64,000 nucleotides of DNA from Methanohalophilus mahii DSM 5219 (GTDB taxonomy: Archaea > Halobacteriota > Methanosarcinia > Methanosarcinales > Methanosarcinaceae), in the NCBI RefSeq assembly GCF_000025865.1, contig NC_014002.1, positions 1,302,001 through 1,366,000 of the forward strand, given 5' to 3'. Shown in pieces: positions 35,301 through 44,932 of this stretch (position 1 is its first letter; each line of letters begins with the position of its first letter). The notes beneath the pieces were generated by a model, which was not told where the DNA came from, ran no database searches, and saw only the letters and a list, made by a program, of their open reading frames with translations. A program made the translations under genes and the position numbers.

Positions 35301-35424
35301 GAAGGCAAATTACTCCTTAAAGTTGAGGACAGGGAAATAATCAAGGAAAATACAGTGCTGCTTGCAACCGGCACCATGGAACAGTTAAGTGATTTGAAAG
35401 ATCTCACAAAATAAGAGGATTGGA

Positions 35425-36108
35425 ATGCAACGGGGCCATATAGTAGTTCTTGGATATGGGGATGTAGGTAAAAGGGTTGCAGAAATACTTGATGAGACCA
35501 AAATCCCCTTTGTAATTGTAGATTCGAAGGAAGAACTTTTTTTCAAAAAGGATTTTGAATATATTATAGGAAACGGTACAGATGAAGAAATCCTGAAGAG
35601 TGCAGGCATAGAGGATGCCTCCACAATTATAATTTGTTTAAATGATGATACTGATGTAATTTTTGCAACTCTGGTGAGCAGAGGCCTAAACCCCGATTCA
35701 ACTATATTTGCAAGGGCAAATTCGGTAGAATCCATTGATAAAATATACAAGGCGGGAGGCGATTATGTAGCGTCTCTGTCCATTGTTGCCGGGCAGATGC
35801 TGGCAAAAATAACCTCTTTATGTTACTATTCAGAAGAATACTGCCCGATAGACGAGATCATGTTGTATGAAGGGATCGAGATCGAACGGTATGTTGTGGA
35901 TAAAAGGATGGAAGGCAGAACAGTGGGCAGTCTTGGTCTGTATGAAACTACAGGCTGTCGTATTATTGGTTACATGAAAAATGAACAGGTACACATCGAC
36001 GAACTGGATGACATCGTACTTGAAAGGAACGATGTCATATCGGTTGTAGGGACACGGGAAAATATTGCCCGCTTCAAAGCAAAATACAAAGATGTAAAGG
36101 ATAAATGA
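35425..36108 (+). CDS. TrkA/RCK-type potassium transport regulatory protein
   Basis: A 227-residue soluble protein: TrkA-N Rossmann domain (GHIVVLGYGDVGKRVAEILD; FEYIIGNGTDEEILKSAGIE) followed by a TrkA-C domain (~140-220; MEGRTVGSLGLYETTGCRII). Such proteins bind nucleotides and gate K+ channels or transporters. It directly follows the channel gene in the same operon, so it is probably its regulatory partner. The ribosome site is AGAGGATTGG before ATG 35425. Confidence 0.88.
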   Translation: MQRGHIVVLGYGDVGKRVAEILDETKIPFVIVDSKEELFFKKDFEYIIGNGTDEEILKSAGIEDASTIIICLNDDTDVIFATLVSRGLNPDSTIFARANSVESIDKIYKAGGDYVASLSIVAGQMLAKITSLCYYSEEYCPIDEIMLYEGIEIERYVVDKRMEGRTVGSLGLYETTGCRIIGYMKNEQVHIDELDDIVLERNDVISVVGTRENIARFKAKYKDVKDK

Positions 36109-36111
36109 GAA

Positions 36112-36885
36112 ATGTTTACGGACCCTCTTCTCCTTGCATTAATTATTCTGTTCCTTTCCTCTGTTTTTGCATATCTGGGAATCGGGGGAGCGGTGATCTA
36201 CGTGCCTCTTTTTTACTGGATAGGGATCGACCTGCGAATAGCTATTCCGCTTTCCCTTTTGCTCAATGTGGTTACTACCGGTTCATCCTCATTTATATAC
36301 CTGAGAAAGAAAACAATTGACTTCCATGCTGCAATCCCCTTTCTGGTATTCTCGGTTATCGGGGCACCCATCGGGAAATACATAGGGACACAGATCTCAG
36401 AAAATGCAATTATTTCAATTTTCAGTTTTGTCATAGTCCTTGTAGGTTTGATTATGATGGCCCCCGGTTCAAGAAATGCGATCCTGCCCAAACCTGCAGA
36501 TAAAAAACGTTTGCTCATGGGATTGCTGGTCGGTCTTGGAGCGGGGGTATGTGCCGGTTTACTGGGTATCGGGGGAGGTTCTTTTGTAGTTCCCCTTCTG
36601 CTGGCCTTCGGATACGGAGTCCGGGAGGCCGCTGCAACATCTTCGCTGATTGTTCTCGTCTCTTCGGCTTCCGGTCTGGTGGCTCATCTCAACAACATAT
36701 CCCTTACAGACAGCACAGTAATTTCACTTGGATTAGCTGCCTTCATTGGAAGCCAGCTGGGATCCCATATCATGTATACACCTAGGGGCAACCTTGAAGC
36801 ATTCTCCAGAAAATATTTCAAAAATATTTTTGGACTTTTTCTTATTGTGGTTGCGCTTCTCTTACAATATCGAGTCCATTTTTAA
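36112..36885 (+). CDS. TauE/SafE-family sulfite or organoanion exporter
   Basis: A 257-residue membrane protein with about eight helices in two repeated halves: LGIGGAVIYVPLFYWIGIDL and LLGIGGGSFVVPLLLAFGYG carry the family GIGGG motifs. Members export sulfite, sulfoacetate or similar anions. It follows the RCK gene by 3 nt, as the last gene of the S2P operon. The cargo anion is not predictable. Confidence 0.85.
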   Translation: MFTDPLLLALIILFLSSVFAYLGIGGAVIYVPLFYWIGIDLRIAIPLSLLLNVVTTGSSSFIYLRKKTIDFHAAIPFLVFSVIGAPIGKYIGTQISENAIISIFSFVIVLVGLIMMAPGSRNAILPKPADKKRLLMGLLVGLGAGVCAGLLGIGGGSFVVPLLLAFGYGVREAAATSSLIVLVSSASGLVAHLNNISLTDSTVISLGLAAFIGSQLGSHIMYTPRGNLEAFSRKYFKNIFGLFLIVVALLLQYRVHF

Positions 36886-36942
36886 ATGTCGCTTATAGAA
36901 AAGTTTAATAAACGTTATCACTATGATAAGGCTGCTTCCTGC

Positions 36943-37040
36943 GGGCCCGTGGGGTAGCCAGGATATCCTGATGGGCTTCGATGTAACCTGGAAAGGTGCG
37001 AAGATACCCATTGACTCGTGTTCGAATCACGGCGGGCCCG
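36943..37040 (+). tRNA. tRNA-Arg (anticodon UCG) with a 24-nt intron
   Basis: Acceptor GGGCCCG (36943-36949) pairs with CGGGCCC (37033-37039); discriminator G; no CCA encoded. Anticodon stem ATGGG (36971-36975) pairs with CCCAT (37007-37011); anticodon TCG at 36978-36980. T arm TCGTG-TTCGAAT-CACGG. The intron, 36982-37005, lies between positions 37 and 38; its GAAG pairs with CTTC of the anticodon loop and an inner ACC/GGT stem follows, giving a bulge-helix-bulge for the archaeal splicing endonuclease. It reads CGA. Confidence 0.9.
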
Positions 37041-37073
37041 TTCTGTTTTAAATGGTAGTTGAATACCAGTTAC

Positions 37074-38693
37074 TTATTCATCCAGATTTATTTCAAAACC
37101 TACAACCGGTTGTCCAAGCCCGAAATTGAGTATGACTTGCGGATGAATTTCTCCCATCACACCCACCTTTGTGCCATTTACCAGAATATCTGCTTTTCGG
37201 CCTTCGATAAATGCCGGATCTTCTGATGGACTAACTGAATAAGGAATATTTCGCTCCAGCATCATAGAATCAACGATTTCCCTTATTTCCTCGAAATTTG
37301 CCAGTGCATGAATAGACGTAGCTGCCAGATGCAGCTTATTTGCACAATTTACGATAGCCTCACCTACCTCAAATATGCGCTGAGGCAGTTCATGATGCTG
37401 GTTCAGGGAAAGAATTTCCAGCTGGTTGGGCAGAAGGGTCGTGCGTATCATTGTCTGATCTTCACTGATGGGATGCATAACAGGCGTCACATCTTCTGTA
37501 TGTGGCCTTCTCATATTATCAAAATGCACTTTCTCACTGGTAAGAGTGAATGGCATCACTTCAGAATATCCCAATCCAACCATAATCTCCCTGATATTAT
37601 CCTGTATCAGGGAAAGGGGATGTGCCTCACCGGTTGTTGAAGTGGACGGGAATATTGCCTCAATATTGTCAAAGCCTACTGAAATTGCAATGTCTTCAAT
37701 TATATCATAATTATGCAGGATATCTGCCCTGTAGGGAGGAATTTCTATCTCCACTACATTTGTGCCTGCAGGTGATGCCGCATAACGCATTCTTCTCAAA
37801 TGGCTTGCTACTTCATCTGATGTGAAGTCCATACCAATAAGGGATTTTACTTCATCCATTGAAATAATGCGTTTTTCCGGTGAAAGATCAGGAGTGAATT
37901 TTGATTCCCCGTCGGGATAATTGATCTTAACAGATTCAATCCTGCCTCCACGATCAGCAAGTGCAGCCACAACAATGTTAAGGGCTGTATAGACTTCCGC
38001 ACTCAGACCTGTTACATCTATGAAAAGGTCGGTGGTATTTTTGTCCACCATCGTTAGTGTTCCGTTTATAATAGGTGGGAAGGAAAGCACCTGATCCTTA
38101 GCATCAAGTATAAGGGGATATTTTGAATAGCCTTCAAGAAGAGGGGCAAAACGTGTGCCCTTTGGATGTCTTTCAAGAATATCTGCCAGGCTCATGGGTT
38201 CGGTGAAATCGAGGGGAACAAATTCCACTGATGGGTCCGCACCGATATACCTGAAAGGTGGTTTGATCCTCGAAAGGTCATGAACCCCTATTGATACTTT
38301 CTTACGATCCCTACCCAACCCCCAGTGCAGGGATTCCTGCAGGTCCATCAGAGCTTTTATTGAGGATTCGGTGAATTTGACTCCGCGGACAATCGCACAA
38401 GCAAGCACAGGACGGATATTCTTTATATCATCGTCTAGAGATATTTCAACATCTGAATGTTTAATATCATATTTTACGGGACCTGTTTCAATATCCATAA
38501 ATCCCCGCATTGCTCTGGAAACACCTTCGACACTATATAGGTCGGGACGATCAGGGAAGAATTCGATATCAATGGATTTCTCTTCAAGACGTTCGATATC
38601 TGCTCCGATCATGGGAACCCTGTCTATTATGCTATCCCTGTCAGTACCTGTAAGTTTCTCAAGGTCTTCATAATCCAGTGTTATAATGGGCAT
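37074..38693 (-). CDS. pheT: Phenylalanyl-tRNA synthetase beta subunit
   Basis: A 539-residue archaeal-type PheRS beta, partner of PheS (not in this window) in charging tRNA-Phe. Typical stretches are [20 protein letters not shown] (B1-like domain), [60 protein letters not shown] and the catalytic-like core end VGFEINLDE. The start ATG 38693 follows GGAAGATCCCC; an in-frame start 48 nt upstream lacks support. The ~190-nt upstream gap is shared with the divergent pilus ATPase gene. Confidence 0.93.
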   Translation of the reverse strand: MPIITLDYEDLEKLTGTDRDSIIDRVPMIGADIERLEEKSIDIEFFPDRPDLYSVEGVSRAMRGFMDIETGPVKYDIKHSDVEISLDDDIKNIRPVLACAIVRGVKFTESSIKALMDLQESLHWGLGRDRKKVSIGVHDLSRIKPPFRYIGADPSVEFVPLDFTEPMSLADILERHPKGTRFAPLLEGYSKYPLILDAKDQVLSFPPIINGTLTMVDKNTTDLFIDVTGLSAEVYTALNIVVAALADRGGRIESVKINYPDGESKFTPDLSPEKRIISMDEVKSLIGMDFTSDEVASHLRRMRYAASPAGTNVVEIEIPPYRADILHNYDIIEDIAISVGFDNIEAIFPSTSTTGEAHPLSLIQDNIREIMVGLGYSEVMPFTLTSEKVHFDNMRRPHTEDVTPVMHPISEDQTMIRTTLLPNQLEILSLNQHHELPQRIFEVGEAIVNCANKLHLAATSIHALANFEEIREIVDSMMLERNIPYSVSPSEDPAFIEGRKADILVNGTKVGVMGEIHPQVILNFGLGQPVVGFEINLDE

Positions 38694-38885
38694 GGGGATC
38701 TTCCGTAAAGTTGGTCTGTATGCTTGGAAAGTAATGGGCATCTAAGATTTAATGTTTTTCATGGATTTGGCAGAGAAGGAATTATCCATAACTATAATAA
38801 TGATAATAATATTATTAGTGGTATATATCTACACTGCGTTCAGGCCCATAATACCCACAAATAACAATTAATTTCCGGTGACAAA

Positions 38886-41039
38886 ATGAGTGATGAAGAT
38901 TCCGTAAAAAAGGGTATGGATAATTCAACCAAGGAAGATTATTCAAAGAACAATAAAAATTCATCCACTGGAAAGCAAGAAGAATCGGGATTAATAGAAC
39001 CAAAACTTTTCAAACCCGGATCATTCCATAAAAAAGAAAATTTCCCTCAAAAGGGTACCCTATTTGTTGAAGAAAAGAAGGATGAAATTATTTTCACACC
39101 TCTCAAAGGTGAAAAAATCATACATAGAGAAAATTCATCTGCAAACAAAAATAATGAAGAGCAAAGAATAATATCAAGTGAAGAATCAGATGTTTCCGAT
39201 TCTAAAGAGGATTTACCAAATATATTCACTCCACCTCCAGAAAATGAAACTACTGACAAAAATATTGGCAATATACAGGAAAAAACAACTGAAGCCATTG
39301 ACACAGAAGACCTGAATGAAAACGATATGGCAAAGGCATCCTCATCTCAAGTTCCTGTTGCCACCGATGACACGGAAAATTTACTGGCGGATGAACTGGA
39401 AGAGGAAGATAAAGAACCAGACGAAAAGACTGATTCGCAAACTAAAATAAAAACAAGTTTCAAAAATATTAATTTTGTCCAGAAAATACGTAATCTCCTT
39501 GAAAGAGAAATAGAACCAATTGAACAGTATGATCCTGCTATCCATGGCCCAATTACATATTTTGAAGGAATAGCAAATTATGAAGAAATTGAGAGATATT
39601 GGCTTGATGAGCCGTTTTGTTTTGTTGTCATACTTTATAATGAACTCCTCAATGATTATCTATACCAGATAGTTGAGCCAAAATTAGACGAATTTGAAGA
39701 AATCTTCCTGACAGAGATTAAAGATCGTCTGCGTGATGTTTTACTTGTGGAAAATATTGACAGGCTGGCGGATAAAGAAAAGATACTGGAAGATAAAATA
39801 CTGATTATCCTTAAGGATTATGCTATTAAATTTACCCCCTTAATGTTGGGAAAAATAATTTATTATGTGAAACGGGACTTTGTCAGACTGGGAAAAATTG
39901 ATCCACTGATGTATGACGATGGGATAGAAGATATATCGGGTAACGGACACGATAAACCTGTTTTTCTCTACCACAAAAAATACACCAATATTTCCACCAA
40001 TATTTATTTTGATGAGGATGAACTCAATTCTTTTATAATCCAACTTGCTCAGAAAAGTGGTAAACATATATCTGTAGCCGAGCCAATGATAGATGCTACA
40101 ATGCCCGATGGATCCCGTATCCAGATGACTCTGGGTACAACTGTAACCACTCACGGCAGTACCTTCACAATTCGTAAATTCAGTGAAACTCCTATTACAC
40201 CAATTGACCTGCTTGAATGGGGTACTTTCTCTTCGGCAGGAATGGCATATCTGTGGTTGTGTATTGAAAATAATAAGAGTCTAATATATGCAGGAGGCAC
40301 AGCTTCAGGTAAGACTTCGTCATTGAATGCAGTCTCCCTATTCATTCCTGAAAAAGCAAAAATCATTTCCCTTGAGGATACAAGGGAACTTAAGTTGCCA
40401 CATATTAATTGGATACCGGGAGTCACTAGGGATTCATTTACAGCAGATGATAGGGGAGCCGTTGATATGTACGACCTGCTGAGGGCGGCTTTGAGACAGA
40501 GACCCGAGTACCTGCTGGTAGGTGAGGTCAGGGGCAAAGAAGCACTGACTTTGTTTCAGGCAATGTCTACAGGCCACACCACATTTTCCACGATGCATGC
40601 TGATTCTGTGTCATCGGCAATTCACAGGCTGGAGAATCCTCCTATAAGTGTGCCCAGGAATATGATCCAGGCCCTTGACATAATGAGTATTCAGGCACAG
40701 ACATTTTCAGCAGGTAAACGTGTCAGAAGAAACCTGAAACTTGTGGAGATCACCGATATAGATCCAAATACCCGCAATATTCGAACCAACGATATATTTA
40801 CGTGGGATTCATCTACTGATTCCTTCAGACATACAGGTAAATCCAAAGCATTGAACGATATAAAGCTACAAAGGGGCTGGAAAGAAGCAGATATAAAACG
40901 AGAACTTCAAACCCGGCAAGATATACTTGAATATATGTTGGATAATGGTATCCGGGATTTCAAAGAGATTGCTACCATCATTAAAGAGTACCAGGCAACA
41001 CCTGAAAAGACCCTTGCCAGATTTGGAATGGATAAATGA
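38886..41039 (+). CDS. Type II/IV secretion (pilus/archaellum-like) ATPase
   Basis: A 717-residue GspE/TadA-type assembly ATPase. The first ~190 residues are charged and low-complexity, probably disordered. The conserved part includes FITQL-like linker helices, GSRIQMTLGTTVTTHGSTFT, Walker A YAGGTASGKTSSLNA, the Asp box EDTRELKLP, Walker B EYLLVGEVRGKEAL and the His box STMHADSV. It powers assembly of type IV pilin-like filaments. The ATG of the platform protein gene overlaps its stop (ATGA). No pilin gene is seen nearby. Confidence 0.9.
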   Translation: MSDEDSVKKGMDNSTKEDYSKNNKNSSTGKQEESGLIEPKLFKPGSFHKKENFPQKGTLFVEEKKDEIIFTPLKGEKIIHRENSSANKNNEEQRIISSEESDVSDSKEDLPNIFTPPPENETTDKNIGNIQEKTTEAIDTEDLNENDMAKASSSQVPVATDDTENLLADELEEEDKEPDEKTDSQTKIKTSFKNINFVQKIRNLLEREIEPIEQYDPAIHGPITYFEGIANYEEIERYWLDEPFCFVVILYNELLNDYLYQIVEPKLDEFEEIFLTEIKDRLRDVLLVENIDRLADKEKILEDKILIILKDYAIKFTPLMLGKIIYYVKRDFVRLGKIDPLMYDDGIEDISGNGHDKPVFLYHKKYTNISTNIYFDEDELNSFIIQLAQKSGKHISVAEPMIDATMPDGSRIQMTLGTTVTTHGSTFTIRKFSETPITPIDLLEWGTFSSAGMAYLWLCIENNKSLIYAGGTASGKTSSLNAVSLFIPEKAKIISLEDTRELKLPHINWIPGVTRDSFTADDRGAVDMYDLLRAALRQRPEYLLVGEVRGKEALTLFQAMSTGHTTFSTMHADSVSSAIHRLENPPISVPRNMIQALDIMSIQAQTFSAGKRVRRNLKLVEITDIDPNTRNIRTNDIFTWDSSTDSFRHTGKSKALNDIKLQRGWKEADIKRELQTRQDILEYMLDNGIRDFKEIATIIKEYQATPEKTLARFGMDK

Positions 41040-43261
41040 AAAATGGTGGGATAAACTTGGATGGATCACAAACTGAAGAAAATGACGCCACAGTTGAACC
41101 TGATGCAACCGGGGAATCTACGGATTCTGTCAATAAAGCATCCCACCTACCTCAAACCAATAAGATATCGTTCAAACAAAAAATAACAAACTCTTCCAGA
41201 CATCTGAAAACACGTTTAAAGTTAAATGGAACAAACAATTCAGAAAAAGATTATGGTCATATTCTTTTTGAACTTGCTAAAAATATTCCTTTTGCCCTGC
41301 TTGGAGAGAAGATAAAGGAAAAAGGAGACAGGTATTCAAACCTCCAGCTCCAGCTCAAACAGGCACGAATTCCTGTATCCTATGAGATGTATGTATCAGC
41401 AGGTATATTTTATTCTGTTGTTGCAGGGATTTTCGGGGCTTTGCTGGGATTTTTATTTGCTTATCTTATTTTCACTATCATAGGATTGCCCGATCAGCTC
41501 ACCGGCATTCAGGTCAATTCATCTTTTGCATGGTTGCTGGCCTACAGGGATATTATAATAGGCTTTTTTATTGTTATTTTCCTGACACTTATGCTGGGGG
41601 GGATAACTTATGTCCTTTTCATGTTTTATCCTGCATTCCAGGCTGGTGAGAGGAAAAACAATATCGATCAACAGCTCCCCTATGCAGTAACTTTCATGTA
41701 TGCATTAACAAGGGGCGGGATGAATATCCTGGATGTATTCAAATCCCTTGCAAAAGCAGAAGATACCTATGGTGAAGTGGCTGTCGAAGTCGATACCATT
41801 GTGAAGGATATGGAATATTTCGGACATGACATCAGAACCGCATTGGCAAATATATCCAGCACTACCCCTTCAGACAGGTTTCAGGATTTGATATACAATC
41901 TTGTTACAATTATAGATAGTGGAGGGGATATTGCAAAATATTTCCAGGATAAATCTGACCAGTATTTGCAAAAAAGTATGGTAGACCAGAAAGGTTTCCT
42001 GGAAACACTGGCATTGCTTTCTGAATCATATGTAACCGCGTTTGTGGCCGGCCCACTGTTTATAATAATAATGGGAGTGATGATGATAATAATGGGCTCC
42101 GGGTCAAAATCAATGGTATATGCAATCATATATGCTGTACTCCCTATCGGTTCCCTCATGTTTGTTGTTATGATCAGTATAATAACACCTGGCGAGCTCG
42201 GGGAACCAAAACTACTCAAAACCACTGATACATACGATCATGGAATTCCCGAAGTGCCTCTACACCTTCAGCCGGTTTATGATGAAAACGGGGAAGTTGT
42301 AGATGAAACTGAGGACAAAGTAAAAAAACGCGGATATTTTGAAAGTTTCATAAAATCAAAAAAGGGCCTTCAATATAAGAAATATATAAGGAATCCCTTA
42401 AAGCCAATGCTTGAAAAACCCGAATATACACTGATTATAACAGGCCCGATTGGCGCATGTATAATAATAATTCCTCTCCTGCTCAATATGAATGATGGCG
42501 GATTACCTTCCGGGATAATTGATTTTATTGATGATTATCTTGTATTTGGATTCTTTGCAACCGTTGTCCCTCTGACAATATTCTATGAAAAGAAAAATAG
42601 GCGCAAGAAGAAGCTGGAACAAAATATTCCTGACCTGTTGAAAAAACTGGCCAGTACTAATGAGACCGGAATGACCTTGCAGGATTCAATAAAGCTTATG
42701 TCAAGAAAGGAGACTGATACGCTCAGCAAGGAAATAAAAAAGGTATGGAGGGATATTTCCTGGGGAGTAAACATAAATGACAGTCTTGTCAGATTTGCAA
42801 ACCGTCTGAGGACGCAGGTTGTGGCAAGGTCATTTACCCTTATTACCAAAGCCAATGAGTCCAGTGGGGATATAGGGCAGGTCTTACTCGTGGCATCCCG
42901 TGATGCATCATCAGAACAGGATATGAAACGGGAGCGTTCAATGAGCATGATGATTTATATAGTAATTATCTACATCGCTTTTCTTGTTTTTGTAGGTGTG
43001 ATCTATGTAATATCCACCACATTCCTGACAGAAATGGCAGATGCAGGTGCAAAAATGGCTGCTTCGGGAACACAGGGAAGTTTCCTTTCAAGTTTTAACT
43101 TGGACGAGTATACGAGATTGTTCAAACATGCCTGTCTGATACAGGGTCTGAGTTCCGGCCTGATGGCAGGAGCAATGGGTGAAGGAAAAGTCCTTGCTGG
43201 ATTGAAACATTCAATAGTGATGATGACAATTGCATATGTTATCTTTACTGTATTTATCTGA
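41036..43261 (+). CDS. Type II secretion F / TadC-like membrane platform protein
   Basis: A 741-residue membrane protein with two T2SSF domains: the first with AVTFMYALTRGGMNILDVFK, the second with IPDLLKKLASTNETGMTLQD. Nine or so hydrophobic helices cluster at ~120-200, 335-390, 475-525 and 645-735. It forms the inner-membrane platform for the ATPase encoded just upstream (4-nt overlap). A charged, disordered head of ~60 residues precedes the first domain. The double-domain form is common in methanogen pilus systems. Confidence 0.88.
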   Translation: MKNGGINLDGSQTEENDATVEPDATGESTDSVNKASHLPQTNKISFKQKITNSSRHLKTRLKLNGTNNSEKDYGHILFELAKNIPFALLGEKIKEKGDRYSNLQLQLKQARIPVSYEMYVSAGIFYSVVAGIFGALLGFLFAYLIFTIIGLPDQLTGIQVNSSFAWLLAYRDIIIGFFIVIFLTLMLGGITYVLFMFYPAFQAGERKNNIDQQLPYAVTFMYALTRGGMNILDVFKSLAKAEDTYGEVAVEVDTIVKDMEYFGHDIRTALANISSTTPSDRFQDLIYNLVTIIDSGGDIAKYFQDKSDQYLQKSMVDQKGFLETLALLSESYVTAFVAGPLFIIIMGVMMIIMGSGSKSMVYAIIYAVLPIGSLMFVVMISIITPGELGEPKLLKTTDTYDHGIPEVPLHLQPVYDENGEVVDETEDKVKKRGYFESFIKSKKGLQYKKYIRNPLKPMLEKPEYTLIITGPIGACIIIIPLLLNMNDGGLPSGIIDFIDDYLVFGFFATVVPLTIFYEKKNRRKKKLEQNIPDLLKKLASTNETGMTLQDSIKLMSRKETDTLSKEIKKVWRDISWGVNINDSLVRFANRLRTQVVARSFTLITKANESSGDIGQVLLVASRDASSEQDMKRERSMSMMIYIVIIYIAFLVFVGVIYVISTTFLTEMADAGAKMAASGTQGSFLSSFNLDEYTRLFKHACLIQGLSSGLMAGAMGEGKVLAGLKHSIVMMTIAYVIFTVFI

Positions 43262-43275
43262 AGATGAGGACAACT

Positions 43276-43923
43276 ATGAAAATTGCAGGAATCGATGAAG
43301 CTGGCAAAGGACCGGTAATTGGACCAATGTGTGTCGCCGGTGTTATTATGGATGAATCAAAGATAAATGCCCTGAAGAACCTGGGTGTGGCTGACTCAAA
43401 AAAACTGTCTCCTAAAAGAAGGGAAAACCTTGCCCGCCAGATACGTAAATATGCCGACGGGATCTTTATTCAGGAAATAGAAGCCTGCCAGATAGATGAA
43501 TTACGCAACATAATGAGCATGAATGATATCATGATAAGAGGGTTTTCAAGTGTCCTCGAAAACCTGAAACCCGATCTTGCATATGTAGATGCTGCGGATG
43601 TAAATGCAGAAAGGTTCGGCAAGAAACTTCTTGCAGCTTTTGAAAAGAAACATGAACGAGAAAAAAAACCCGAGATCATTTCAGAGCATGGTGCCGATGA
43701 CATATACCCGATAGTATCTGCGGCATCCATTATTGCAAAAGTCAGAAGAGATGAGCTTATCGGAAATATCAAAACAGCTATCAATGAAGATTTTGGAAGC
43801 GGTTATCCATCTGACCCGAAAACTAAAAAATTCCTTCAGGAGTGGATGGATAAAAATGGTAATTTACCCGATTTTGTCAGGCATTCCTGGAAAACCGCTG
43901 CAAAACTAAAAGGAAGCAGATGA
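43276..43923 (+). CDS. rnhB: Ribonuclease HII
   Basis: A 215-residue RNase HII that removes ribonucleotides from DNA and RNA primers. KIAGIDEAGKGPVIGPM carries the first acidic pair (DE) and the GRG-like motif; YVDAADVN and the SAASIIAKVRRD region carry the other active-site acids. The C-terminus SGYPSDPKTKKFLQEW and FVRHSWKT is family-typical. ATG 43276 follows TGAGG by 6 nt and is preferred to the ATG at 43264. The gene ends one base from the convergent purQ. Confidence 0.92.
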   Translation: MKIAGIDEAGKGPVIGPMCVAGVIMDESKINALKNLGVADSKKLSPKRRENLARQIRKYADGIFIQEIEACQIDELRNIMSMNDIMIRGFSSVLENLKPDLAYVDAADVNAERFGKKLLAAFEKKHEREKKPEIISEHGADDIYPIVSAASIIAKVRRDELIGNIKTAINEDFGSGYPSDPKTKKFLQEWMDKNGNLPDFVRHSWKTAAKLKGSR

Positions 43924-44616
43924 TTATTTCCGGCCGGATTCAACCATCGACTTAAACATCAAAAGACCATCATCCGAACCTATAATTGTCTCCGATGCTC
44001 TTTCGGGATGTGGCATCATACCCAAAACATTACCCTCTCTATTTGTGATTCCTGCAATGTTATTAAGTGAACCATTTGGGTTGACATCTTTGGAGGGGTT
44101 GCCTTTTTCATCTACATACCTGAATACGACCTGATTATTATCCTCCAGCTGTTGCAGGGATGCGTCATCATGGTAGTATCTGCCATCCTTATGGGCAATA
44201 GGGATGCGGATTACCTGGCCCTTTTCATACATTGAAGTAAAGGGTGTATTCGTATTTTCCACCCTCAGGTACGACCATTCACATTTGAACTTGGGATAGC
44301 TGTTTGTTGTGAGGGCTCCATCCAGCAAACCTGATTCAGTAAGTATCTGGAAACCGTTGCATATCCCCATCACAGGCTTGCCATCGTTGGCCAGTTTTTT
44401 CACAGCTTCCATAATAGGTGTTCTTGAAGCAATAGCACCTGATCTCAGATAGTCACCATATGAGAAACCACCCGGGATTATAGCAGCTTCATAGCCATCA
44501 AGTTTTCCCTCTTTATACCAGACAAGTTCGGCTTTGATTCCAAGTACATCCTGCAAGATATGCAGGACATCATTATCACAATTACTTCCACCGAACTGTA
44601 TGATGGCAACAGTCAT
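43924..44616 (-). CDS. purQ: Phosphoribosylformylglycinamidine synthase, glutaminase subunit
   Basis: A 230-residue class I glutamine amidotransferase that feeds ammonia to PurL in purine synthesis. The nucleophile Cys is in MGICNGFQILTESGLL, an oxyanion region in IIPGGFSYGDYLRSGAIASR, and the His/Glu of the triad in GMMPHPERASE. The start codon overlaps the purS stop (aATGA), so PurS and PurQ are coupled, as in other organisms using the three-subunit FGAR amidotransferase. Confidence 0.95.
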   Translation of the reverse strand: MTVAIIQFGGSNCDNDVLHILQDVLGIKAELVWYKEGKLDGYEAAIIPGGFSYGDYLRSGAIASRTPIMEAVKKLANDGKPVMGICNGFQILTESGLLDGALTTNSYPKFKCEWSYLRVENTNTPFTSMYEKGQVIRIPIAHKDGRYYHDDASLQQLEDNNQVVFRYVDEKGNPSKDVNPNGSLNNIAGITNREGNVLGMMPHPERASETIIGSDDGLLMFKSMVESGRK

Positions 44617-44864
44617 TCTATTTCCCTCAGGTCAATCGAGTAATCGTGAATTATAGGATTTGCAATTAGTTTCTGGCACATTTGGTCAACAAGGTCACGG
44701 GCATTTTCTTCTGATTCTGCATTAATTTCAATGACATACCTTTTGGTGCTTTTAACGCTCTCTGTATTATAACCTAGGTGTCCCAGAGCACGTTTGATAG
44801 TGGTTCCTTCAGGATCCAGCATACCGGCCTTTAGATTGATAGTGACTTCTGCCTCATATAGCAT
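44613..44864 (-). CDS. purS: Phosphoribosylformylglycinamidine synthase subunit PurS
   Basis: An 83-residue small subunit that bridges PurL and PurQ. Family stretches are AEVTINLKAGMLDPEGTTIK, ALGHLGYNTESVKSTKRYVI and QMCQKLIANPIIHDYSI. It overlaps purQ by 4 nt and is first in the pair. Confidence 0.93.
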   Translation of the reverse strand: MLYEAEVTINLKAGMLDPEGTTIKRALGHLGYNTESVKSTKRYVIEINAESEENARDLVDQMCQKLIANPIIHDYSIDLREIE

Positions 44865-44932
44865 ATTAATCCTCAGCTGTGATTGTAAAATAATCCAACC
44901 CTAGACATAAATGATTTGTTATATAATCTCTT

